Source of the DNA: JBOFFC01 sp051648405
GTDB taxonomy: Bacteria > Planctomycetota > Planctomycetia > Pirellulales > Lacipirellulaceae
DNA: 64,000 nucleotides
Direction of reading: 5' to 3'
Assembly (NCBI GenBank): GCA_051648405.1
Contig: JBOFFC010000134.1
Coordinates: 1-64,000, forward strand
In this document: positions 49,901 through 56,057 of the stretch, piece by piece
Layout of the letters: each line of letters starts with the position of its first letter
Position numbering within the stretch: the first letter of the stretch is position 1
Program-made: the position numbers and the translations under genes
The notes under the pieces: model-generated
Seen by the model: the letters and a program-made list of their open reading frames with translations, nothing else
The model's database searches: none
What the model was told of the DNA's origin: nothing

Positions 49901-50164
49901 AACCGTCAGGACGGTCGGCTCGCGCAGCGAAGCGGGTTGATCGACCCAGACGATCGCTTCGGCGCCACGCCACACGCCCCCCTCCTGCTCGATCGCCACG
50001 TCACCGGCGAGCCACCAGACGGTCTGCCCGAACGAGTCCTCCCAGCGCCACGCCTCGCGCGCAGCGAGCGCAACGACGGCGTCGACCGGCGCCGACGGAA
50101 GCTGCACGTCGGCCATCGCGGCGCGGGGCGCGAGCGCGGCCATCGGCGGCAGCGCGAGCAACAA
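46931..50164 (-). CDS. LptD-like outer-membrane assembly protein
   Basis: The 1077-residue protein has a hydrophobic N terminus (MLLALPPMAALAPRAAMA), an N-terminal OstA-like periplasmic part (YLEGNIVLRQGERTIYAERMYYDARRQ near 345) and a long beta-rich C-terminal half with YWPTIATDLTEPAFYIRDFRI, VGIDYLSERGLGYGTVYEY, FRGRAYWNHRQQ and a terminal strand pattern, consistent with a beta barrel. LptD inserts lipopolysaccharide into the outer membrane; planctomycetes do have such genes. The start is TTG; no ATG or GTG lies upstream in frame before the promoter, and the signal peptide would lack basic residues, so an unusual start further up (for example CTG) is possible. Confidence 0.8.
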   Translation of the reverse strand: MLLALPPMAALAPRAAMADVQLPSAPVDAVVALAAREAWRWEDSFGQTVWWLAGDVAIEQEGGVWRGAEAIVWVDQPASLREPTVLTVYVEGARDKPVRIELYDEPSAARNPQSIPQARQQAPHWYGKLRTIGGVEWRTPTPSAEPATKPGAYARGLARRGAEIATDPVSGPTPPTASVLTAGFDDFGLDDRELKPLGESPRSTTEQALTAAQYVSPFTGAPITAPSFGSTLAPTPGAAEPPNRVTFRTVEVAPRMGAGLQAEVLTSPTGEDVAVLSGGVRVVITGVQGAALPTGIAGPGGAVDRVEIETDRAVIWTRGGVSGTQFSQSGDKPLEFYLEGNIVLRQGERTIYAERMYYDARRQTGVILDAELLTPLPQTGNYQYRGLVRLKAESIRQLDESRFVADKALFTTSRIEEPGYSLRSDTITFEDYQAQLIDPATGQPATDPFTGAPQIDRKQLATSEGNRVFLDRLPVLYWPTIATDLTEPAFYIRDFRIRNDSIFGTQVLADFDVYQLLGRPSPPGTDWTVGIDYLSERGLGYGTVYEYNVNEFAGFEGPAFGSTDLWFIDENGNDNLGFGRRNIVPEQSFRGRAYWNHRQQVTGGLLDGWEAQGEVGWVSDRTFLEQYYEQEWDERGDQPTGARFRRRFDNQSITIEANAKLNDFFTETQELPRVDHWLMGQDVFDESMTWFAHSKGAYSDLNPASTPTNATLAGQFAPFPWEAAVEGERFSTRHEFDLPLDFAGQAVPVKVVPYVLGEVAHWGADLTGDDVQRAYVHTGVRASLPMWAVNPNVRDPLFNLNGLAHKVVYDAEVSYTDSSQNYEDLPLYDPIEDNALEEIRRRLFFTGIPAQQDPRFYLIRSGQQGWVASPVTELVDDQRVARLGMRNRLQTKRGAPGQERVIDWLTLDTNVSLFPSPDDNLGENVGLADYDLAWHLGDRLTFLSDGFVDLFDDGLRTFSAGVSVNRPARGNFYVGYRSIAGPFESDLVTGRFNYRLGPKWIASASAVVDFGDGGNIGQAFSLSHIGESLLFTLGANVDESKDNVGLSFLLEPRFLPKTNLTRRTGIDVPPAGAFGIE

Positions 50165-50559
50165 GCAAGCGGCGACGACGCGCCACGCGGCGCGTGCGCG
50201 GCGGCCTCCCAGACGCGCGACCCGTGGGTCGGCGACGGCTTGCGAGATGGCGCGGAGGGGTCGGATGGCGGCGTCCTTGCATGCGATCCCGCCCCCACGG
50301 AGGCGCGCAATGCGCGCACCGCCGTCGGGCGAAAAATGCGGCGGAGTCTAGGAGAACCGTCGAAACGCGGTCAAGACGCGTAACGGGCCGCGTTGGACGT
50401 CGCAAACCGCGGACAGGCAACGACTTACCGCGACGACCCCACGCCGTGGCCAGGCGCCAGCGTGCAAGCAGCGACGGCGTCGCCGGATCGCCATCCCCTT
50501 GTCCCCGCTTTGTCCCCTTCTCCCCCGTACCGTCCGTCGGTCCCAGAGTGGACCTCGGC
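50165..50559. other. Intergenic region upstream of the LptD-like gene
   Basis: The 395 bases between the LptD-like start and the DUF4159 stop hold a candidate minus-strand promoter (next entry) and about 170 bases of leader. In the reading frame of the LptD-like gene this leader codes for a plausible Arg-rich N-terminal extension without a normal start codon. No gene or repeat was seen. Confidence 0.5.
50344..50373 (-). promoter_or_regulatory. Candidate promoter of the LptD-like gene
   Basis: On the minus strand TTGACC (50373-50368) and TAGACT (50349-50344) are spaced 18 bases. Transcription would begin near 50337, leaving a leader of about 170 bases. Confidence 0.45.
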
Positions 50560-52950
50560 TCACTGATTGATCGAGTACAGCAGCACGTTCAGCCCGATCC
50601 GGGCGGCGTCTTCCTTGCGGTACCCCCGGCACTCGATCGCCTCGTGGCGCTCCAGGGCGCAGCTCAGGTCGTAGGGGGAGAGGATCACGGCCCAACGACC
50701 GGCGACCTTGATCCCCTCGAGCAGCGGCGCCGTGCGCCGTACGCGGGCGGCGAGCGGCTCGTCGGTCGCGGTCGGCTGCGGGTCGCGGAGCTCGACCGTG
50801 CGGACGTCGAAGCCGCCGTAGTCGGCGGTCAGCAGCGGGTCGTCCGTCGGCACGCGCTCGAACTGCTTGGCCCCGAGCGCCTCGGCGACCTCGCGCCGCG
50901 CCGCGGCCGCGAACTCCTCGCTGGCGCAGATCGAGTCGATCAGCAACGTGCCGCCGTTCTTCAGATACTCGCCGAGCGCTCGTCGCTCTTCGGGGGTGAA
51001 GCGAAAATCTCGCCGCCCGTGCATGAAGGCAAAGTGCCGGCGGCGTAGCCCCGGGTCGGCGGGGCTCAGCTCGCGCGGCTCGAGCGAGACGGCGAGCTTT
51101 GTCTCTCCCTCGGCCGCGGCGCGCAGCAGGTTCCCGAGCGCGCCGGGGGCGTCGTCGCACCCCCCGCCGTGACGGAGCTTCGCGACCTCGATCACTCCGC
51201 GCGCCCCCGCCCCCGCGAACGCCACGTCGTCGATCCGCTGAACGAACTGCTGCTCCTTGCCGCGCGGTTCGCGGTTGGTGGCGTAGGCGAGCACGTTCAG
51301 GCCAATGCTCGCGGCGTCCTCGACGCGATCGCGGACCCCCGCGGGGTACGAATCGAGTCGCTCCGGAGCGCCGAGCTCCCAGTAGCACGACAGGTCTTCC
51401 TCGCAGTAGACGAACGACGTGCGGCAACCGTACTCGACCCCCACCAGCGACCCGACGTAATCCGACTCGGGGCGGACGACCCGCTCGGTCCGCCACAGCG
51501 GGTGCGACGGCTCGATCGTCCGCAGGCGGTGCTCGGGCTCGGGGAACATCGCTTCGACGAGCCGGTCGATCGCCGCGCGCGTCCCCTGCGGGTCGCAGCA
51601 CGAGGGCTCGGCGAAGACAAACCCACCGCGATCGACGTAGTCGCGGAGCTTGTCGGCGACGTCGAGCAGCCCCCCCGCCTCGAGTCCGCTAACGTAAAGC
51701 ACGGGGGCTTGCAGTAGGTCCTCGACCGTCGCCGCGCGGGGGTCGAGCGTTTGCCACGTCATCGGCAGTTCCCACGCCTTCTCCGCGGCCTCGGTCAGTC
51801 GCCACGCGTCGCGGCGGTGGGCGTTCCACTTGGGGGAGTCCCCTTTCGCGCCGGCAACGGCGCGCGGCGCGACTTCGGGCCCGTGCCGCAGCTTGCCCAG
51901 CAAGATGGGCCGCCTCCCCTTCGACAGGAACAGCAGGGCGAACGAGGAGGCGATTTGCGCGTCGGCCTCGATCCCGTCTCCCTGCCAGGTGTGGCTCAGC
52001 CGGTCTTGAGTTACGACCAGGCGCTCGGTCCCTTCGCGGTACCAGTCGTGCGCGCCGAGGAACCGCCGGGCCGATAATCGACCGGCGCGCTCGAGGCCGT
52101 ACAGGTAGTAGTAGTGCCACGAGTTGTCGATGCCGCGCGGCGCGGGGTTGCCGCGGACGCTGAAGTGCTCGCCGAGCCACGCTAGGCCCCGCTCGATCGC
52201 CTCGTCGTCGTCGTGCGGGAGGCAGCACTCGACGCGCCCCCCCGCGACGCGGGCGTCCCCTTCGGCCTCCGCCAGCCCGGCGACGACTAGCGCGCCGACG
52301 CCGGCGCAGGTCATGCTCCCCGTGCCGGGGATCGACGTGTTGTACGACCACGACCCGTCGTTGTTCTGCAGCTTCCGCCAGTAGGCGGCCGCGCGGCGCC
52401 ACGTCTCGGGATCGACCTTCGCGCCGACGCGCTGCGCGTCGTACAGGGCGAGCAGCGCGAACTGCGAGTTGCTGGGGTCGGTCGATGCCCGCTCGGCGCC
52501 GTACCCCCAGGCGCCCTGGTCTTCGTCGGCGCGCTGCGCCCCCTCGAGCCAGCGGACGTTGCGCTGGATGAGCGCGAAGTCACGGCGCGGCGCCCCTTCG
52601 CAGAAGGCCATCGTCTGCAGCGCGACGCAGTACGTCCGCGACGGCTCGACGCCGCGCAGGTACTTCAGCCCCTTGGCGACGGTCGGGTCCTCCACGCCGA
52701 GCCCCGCGTTCAGCAGCGCGAGCGTGCAGAGCGCGGTGGTCCCGCCGGGAAACGCGGCCGGGTCGTTCCAGGCGCCGCGACCGTTCTGCGTGCGCTTGAG
52801 GTACCCCACTGCACGGTCGATCGTCGCCAGCACTCGGGCGGGGTCGATCGGCTCGGCGAGGACTCGTTGCCCGACAGCGCCGCGCCCCGCGGCGAGCGTC
52901 GTCGCCGCGAGGAGCACCACGACGATCACGCGCGGCCACGAGCGCTGCAT
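50560..52950 (-). CDS. DUF4159 protein with squalene-cyclase-like repeats
   Basis: The 796-residue exported protein begins with a signal peptide (MQRSWPRVIVVVLLAATTLAAG). Its N-terminal half is an alpha-barrel of repeats such as TQNGRGAWNDPAAFPGGTTAL, LQNNDGSWSYNTSIPGTGSMTCAGV and LGEHFSVRGNP, related to prenyltransferase/squalene oxidase repeats. Two DUF4159-like segments follow (LQAPVLYVSGLEAGGLLDVADKL; RRHFAFMHGRRDFRFTPEERRALG). It is divergent from moxR in a cluster usually found with it, suggesting a joint role in envelope chaperone or regulatory assemblies. ATG 52950 is preferred to GTG 52962. A -10 TATACT (minus, 52996-52991) lies upstream. Confidence 0.85.
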   Translation of the reverse strand: MQRSWPRVIVVVLLAATTLAAGRGAVGQRVLAEPIDPARVLATIDRAVGYLKRTQNGRGAWNDPAAFPGGTTALCTLALLNAGLGVEDPTVAKGLKYLRGVEPSRTYCVALQTMAFCEGAPRRDFALIQRNVRWLEGAQRADEDQGAWGYGAERASTDPSNSQFALLALYDAQRVGAKVDPETWRRAAAYWRKLQNNDGSWSYNTSIPGTGSMTCAGVGALVVAGLAEAEGDARVAGGRVECCLPHDDDEAIERGLAWLGEHFSVRGNPAPRGIDNSWHYYYLYGLERAGRLSARRFLGAHDWYREGTERLVVTQDRLSHTWQGDGIEADAQIASSFALLFLSKGRRPILLGKLRHGPEVAPRAVAGAKGDSPKWNAHRRDAWRLTEAAEKAWELPMTWQTLDPRAATVEDLLQAPVLYVSGLEAGGLLDVADKLRDYVDRGGFVFAEPSCCDPQGTRAAIDRLVEAMFPEPEHRLRTIEPSHPLWRTERVVRPESDYVGSLVGVEYGCRTSFVYCEEDLSCYWELGAPERLDSYPAGVRDRVEDAASIGLNVLAYATNREPRGKEQQFVQRIDDVAFAGAGARGVIEVAKLRHGGGCDDAPGALGNLLRAAAEGETKLAVSLEPRELSPADPGLRRRHFAFMHGRRDFRFTPEERRALGEYLKNGGTLLIDSICASEEFAAAARREVAEALGAKQFERVPTDDPLLTADYGGFDVRTVELRDPQPTATDEPLAARVRRTAPLLEGIKVAGRWAVILSPYDLSCALERHEAIECRGYRKEDAARIGLNVLLYSINQ

Positions 52951-53011
52951 GTCGGACGCCACGACGGGTTGAGAGGGGCAACAGCTCCCAAGTATAGCCC
53001 GCGTCGGTCCG

Positions 53012-53040
53012 TTGGTCCGCACGCACCCTCCCCGTAGAAT
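53012..53040 (+). promoter_or_regulatory. Candidate promoter of the moxR operon
   Basis: TTGGTC (53012-53017) and TAGAAT (53035-53040) are spaced 17 bases. The start codon of moxR (TTG, 53116) is about 69 bases beyond the expected transcription start. Confidence 0.5.
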
Positions 53041-53115
53041 CGGCCCGCACAGTCGGCGGCGCGATCCGTCGATCAACGACCGTCCATCGGCCCCCTTCGA
53101 CCTGCGAGTCCCCCC

Positions 53116-54159
53116 TTGAGCGGCGCCCCCACACCGACTCCGGCCCCCGGTAAGACGCGCAATCTGGGCGAAGTGCTCCAGGAGTTCCGGCAGCACCGGC
53201 ACGTAATGCAGCAAGAGCTGCAGAAGGTGATCGTCGGCCAAGACGCAGTGATCGAGCAAGTCTTCGCGGCGATCTTCACCCGCGGTCACTGCCTGCTCGA
53301 GGGGGTCCCGGGCCTCGCCAAGACGCTGATGGTCTCGACCCTGGCGCGGATCCTCGACCTGGGTTTCCAGCGGATCCAGTTCACCCCCGACCTGATGCCC
53401 TCGGACATCACGGGGACGAACGTCCTCGACGAGGACGACGCCGGGAAGCGCAGCTTCCGCTTCGTGCCGGGGCCGATCTTCGCCAACATCCTGCTCGCGG
53501 ACGAGATCAATCGCACCCCCCCAAAGACCCAGGCCGCCCTGCTCCAAGCGATGCAAGAGCGCGAGGTCACCGTCGGCCAGACGACCTACGAGCTCCCCAA
53601 CCCGTTCTTCACGATCGCCACTCAGAACCCGATCGAGCAGGAAGGGACCTACCCCCTCCCCGAGGCGCAGCTCGACCGCTTCATGTTCAACATCAGGGTC
53701 GATTACCCGACCCGCGACGAAGAGGAACGGATCCTCGCCAGCACCACCCGCGGCGAGAAGCCCGAGGTGAACAAGGTCCTGTCGGGCAAGGCGATCCTGA
53801 ACGTGCAGAAGCTGGTCGGCTCGGTGGCGGTGAGCGAGTACGTGATCAAATACGTCGCGGCGCTCGTGAGGGCGACCCGGCCGCGCGACGAGTCGGCGCC
53901 GAAGTTCGTCCGCGAGCTGGTCGATTGGGGCGCCGGCCCCCGCGCGGGGCAGTTCCTGATCCAGGGTGGCAAGGCGCTCGCCGCGATGGACGGCCGCTTC
54001 AGCGTCTCGATCGAGGACGTGCAGAAGATCGCCCTCCCCGTCCTGCGGCACCGCGTGGCGGCGAACTTCCAAGCACAAGCCGAGGGGATGACGACCGAGG
54101 ACATCGTCCTGCGGCTCGTGAAAGAGACGCCGACGCCGGAGGTGCCGAAGTTCGCGTAG
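53116..54159 (+). CDS. MoxR family AAA ATPase
   Basis: The 347-residue protein starts at TTG and has Walker A EGVPGLAKTLMVS near residue 63, Walker B ILLADEINRTPPKTQAALLQAM near 125, sensor I IATQNPIEQEGTYPLPEAQLDRFMF and a C-terminal lid domain. MoxR ATPases are chaperone-like and mature or insert cofactors in partner proteins, many with VWA domains. The downstream DUF58 and BatA-type genes supply such partners. In this locus the operon is interrupted between moxR and DUF58 by an S23-type cassette that begins at the moxR stop codon. Confidence 0.95.
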   Translation: MSGAPTPTPAPGKTRNLGEVLQEFRQHRHVMQQELQKVIVGQDAVIEQVFAAIFTRGHCLLEGVPGLAKTLMVSTLARILDLGFQRIQFTPDLMPSDITGTNVLDEDDAGKRSFRFVPGPIFANILLADEINRTPPKTQAALLQAMQEREVTVGQTTYELPNPFFTIATQNPIEQEGTYPLPEAQLDRFMFNIRVDYPTRDEEERILASTTRGEKPEVNKVLSGKAILNVQKLVGSVAVSEYVIKYVAALVRATRPRDESAPKFVRELVDWGAGPRAGQFLIQGGKALAAMDGRFSVSIEDVQKIALPVLRHRVAANFQAQAEGMTTEDIVLRLVKETPTPEVPKFA

Positions 54160-54621
54160 CGGGCAGCGGGCAGCAGGCAGAGGGCAGCAGGCAGTATCAA
54201 CTACGGAGAACGTTTCTTGGCGGTCAAGAACTATCGGGACCTGATCGCTTGGCAGAAAGCGATGGACTTGGCGGAGCAGGTCTACGCGCTGACGCAGAGC
54301 TTTCCTCCGGACGAGCGCTTCGGCATGACGTCGCAACTCCGACGGTCGTCGGTCTCGGTTCCGTCGAACATCGCCGAGGGCCAAGGACGGTTCTCCGACC
54401 GCGACTTCCACCGATTCCTCTCCATTGCTCACGGCTCGTTGCGCGAGGCTGAAACACAGCTCGAGCTTGCAACGAGGCTGCGGTTCGTCAATGCCGAGAA
54501 GGTCGCACCGCTCTCAGACCTCGCCGCCGAGGTGGGCCGCCTCATCGTCGGCCTCGCCCGCTCCCTCAAACCCTGACCCCGCCACACTGCCTGCTGCCCT
54601 CTGCCTGCTGCCCTCTGCCCA
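54160..54621 (+). mobile_element. Inverted-repeat-bounded S23-type cassette 1
   Basis: The left arm (54160-54194) and right arm (54587-54621, inverted) share GCAGAGGGCAGCAGGCAG and are nearly perfect over about 34 bases. Between them is one gene (54217-54576) for an S23-type four-helix-bundle protein, on the same strand as the host operon. The arms abut the moxR stop on one side and end seven bases before the DUF58 ATG on the other. No transposase, integrase or target duplication is seen. Confidence 0.7.
54217..54576 (+). CDS. S23-type four-helix-bundle protein (cassette 1)
   Basis: The 119-residue protein starts at TTG (MAVKNYRDLIAWQKAMDLAE) after GGAG. It shows the family hallmarks YRDLIAWQKAMDL, FGMTSQLRRSSVSVPSNIAEG near 36-56 and LSIAHGSLREAETQLELATRL near 69-89. 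Such proteins (TIGR02436, found as an intervening sequence gene in the 23S rRNA of some bacteria) are homologous to the Avd accessory protein of diversity-generating retroelements and bind nucleic acid. They form a pentameric barrel in known members. Location between inverted arms is unusual. Confidence 0.92.
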   Translation: MAVKNYRDLIAWQKAMDLAEQVYALTQSFPPDERFGMTSQLRRSSVSVPSNIAEGQGRFSDRDFHRFLSIAHGSLREAETQLELATRLRFVNAEKVAPLSDLAAEVGRLIVGLARSLKP

Positions 54622-54628
54622 CTCTCTT

Positions 54629-55525
54629 ATGCCCTCCGTCGAGAGCTACCTGAAGCCCGAGGTCATCCGCCAGATCGCGCGGCTGGACCTTCGTGCGCAG
54701 TTCATCGTCAAGGGCTTCTTGCAGGGGCTGCACGCCAGCCCGTTCCACGGGTTCTCGGTCGAGTTCAGCGAGCACCGCAAGTACACCACCGGCGACGACC
54801 CCAAGGACATCGACTGGCTCGCCTACGCCAAGACCGACCGCTACTACGTCAAGAAGTTCGAGGCCGAGACCAACATCACCGGCTACCTGGCGATGGACCT
54901 CAGCAAGTCGATGGCCTACAGCTACCGGCAAGAGCTGACGAAGTTCGACTACTCGATCTGCCTCGCCGCGGCGCTCACCTACTTGATGGTCCACCAGCAG
55001 GACCCCGTGGGCCTCGTGGCGTTCACCAACCGCATCACGCACTCGCTCCCCCCCAAGAGCAAGCGCTCGCAGATCGGCACGCTCCTCGCGCTGCTCGCGC
55101 GGCTGAAGCCCGAGGGGGAGACCGACGTCGGCGCCAGCCTCACGCAGCTCGCCGCCATGCTGCGGCACGCGAGTTTGGTGATGGTCTTCAGCGACCTGCT
55201 GACCGACGAGGCGGGGGTCATCGCCGGCCTGCGTCGCCTGCGGCACGGCGGCCACGACGTGATCCTGTTCCACGTCCTCGACGAAGCCGAGGTGACGTTC
55301 CCCTTCCGCGGCCTGGTGGATTTCGAAGAGCCCGAGTCGGGCCAGCGCATGGAGGTCGATGCCGACGGCTTCCGCGCGGACTACCTCGAACAGGTCGCAA
55401 AGCTCCGCGAGACGTACCGCCAAGAGTGCTTCCAGAGCGGAGTTGACTACGTGCCGCTCGACACCAGCATGCCGTTCGACCGCGCGTTGACGGAGTACCT
55501 GGCGACGCGGAGGCAGAGGGCATAG
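54629..55525 (+). CDS. DUF58 domain protein
   Basis: A 298-residue cytoplasmic protein with the DUF58 signature VEFSEHRKYTTGDDPKDIDWLAYAKTDRYYVKKFEAE-like region near 47-83 and a VWA-like MIDAS GYLAMDLSKSMAYSYR near 87-102. DUF58 proteins are partners of MoxR ATPases and BatA. It sits two genes after moxR in the operon. The ATG is eight bases beyond the repeat arm of cassette 1, and no Shine-Dalgarno sequence is visible, so translation may depend on coupling to the cassette. Confidence 0.94.
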   Translation: MPSVESYLKPEVIRQIARLDLRAQFIVKGFLQGLHASPFHGFSVEFSEHRKYTTGDDPKDIDWLAYAKTDRYYVKKFEAETNITGYLAMDLSKSMAYSYRQELTKFDYSICLAAALTYLMVHQQDPVGLVAFTNRITHSLPPKSKRSQIGTLLALLARLKPEGETDVGASLTQLAAMLRHASLVMVFSDLLTDEAGVIAGLRRLRHGGHDVILFHVLDEAEVTFPFRGLVDFEEPESGQRMEVDADGFRADYLEQVAKLRETYRQECFQSGVDYVPLDTSMPFDRALTEYLATRRQRA

Positions 55526-56054
55526 GGGCTGTCGGCTGTTGGCTTTCGGCTGTCAGCACGAAGGGAGGCTGTTGGGTTGGCTTTGCGGTCGGCTTCGGTT
55601 CGTAGGGGAGGCTGCGATGCAGGATTTTCGAAACTTGGACGCTTGGAAGCTCGCGCACGCGATGACGCTCGACGTGTACCGACAGACGGCGTCATTCCCG
55701 ACCGACGAGCGGTATGGGATCACCTCGCAGCTTCGCCGTGCGGCTGGTTCAATCGGCGCCAACCTCGCCGAAGGATGCGGGCGTGGCAGCGACGCGGACT
55801 TCGCCCGATTCGTCCAGATCGCCTTGGGCTCCGCCAGCGAGGTGGAGTACCACTTGCTCCTCGCACGCGACCTGGGGCACCTCGCCGCCGGCCGCCACGA
55901 CGACCTGGAGCAGACCATTCAGCGCATCAAGCGAATGCTGACGTCGCTGCTGAAGCGCCTCCGCGGCGCCGGCCCAGTTCCAACTCCTGGAGAAAACTGA
56001 AAATTTGAACCCCGCGTCCGTCCCCGACAGCCAATAGCCGACAGCCGAAAGCCC
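55525..56054 (+). mobile_element. Inverted-repeat-bounded S23-type cassette 2
   Basis: The left arm GGGGCTGTCGGCTGTTGGCT (55525 on) and the right arm (56025-56054, inverted; GGGGCTTTCGGCTGTCGGCT on the other strand) match at 26 of 30 positions. They enclose an S23-type gene (55617-56000) in the orientation of the operon. The arms begin at the DUF58 stop codon and end four bases before the BatA-like start. A different repeat family serves as arms than in cassette 1. Confidence 0.7.
55617..56000 (+). CDS. S23-type four-helix-bundle protein (cassette 2)
   Basis: The 127-residue protein (MQDFRNLDAWKLAHAMTLDVYRQT) has the same hallmarks as cassette 1: F-R-N-L-x-A-W-K-L, FPTDERYGITSQLRRAAGSIGANLAEGCGRG and FVQIALGSASEVEYHLLLARDLG. 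The two proteins differ through most of their length (about 40% similarity by eye), so they are not a recent duplication. The start is ATG after AGGGGAGG. It is likely a nucleic-acid-binding accessory protein of the cassette. An effect on the host operon is unknown. Confidence 0.92.
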   Translation: MQDFRNLDAWKLAHAMTLDVYRQTASFPTDERYGITSQLRRAAGSIGANLAEGCGRGSDADFARFVQIALGSASEVEYHLLLARDLGHLAAGRHDDLEQTIQRIKRMLTSLLKRLRGAGPVPTPGEN

Positions 56055-56057
56055 CCT

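Noticed and set aside
52951..54432. N-terminal extension of the DUF4159 gene across moxR
   Set aside because: It is antisense to moxR and the first S23 gene; the signal peptide marks the true start.
54160..56054. CRISPR-like array from repeated GGCAG and GGCTGTC units
   Set aside because: Units are contiguous and degenerate without unique spacers of regular length; they form inverted pairs instead.
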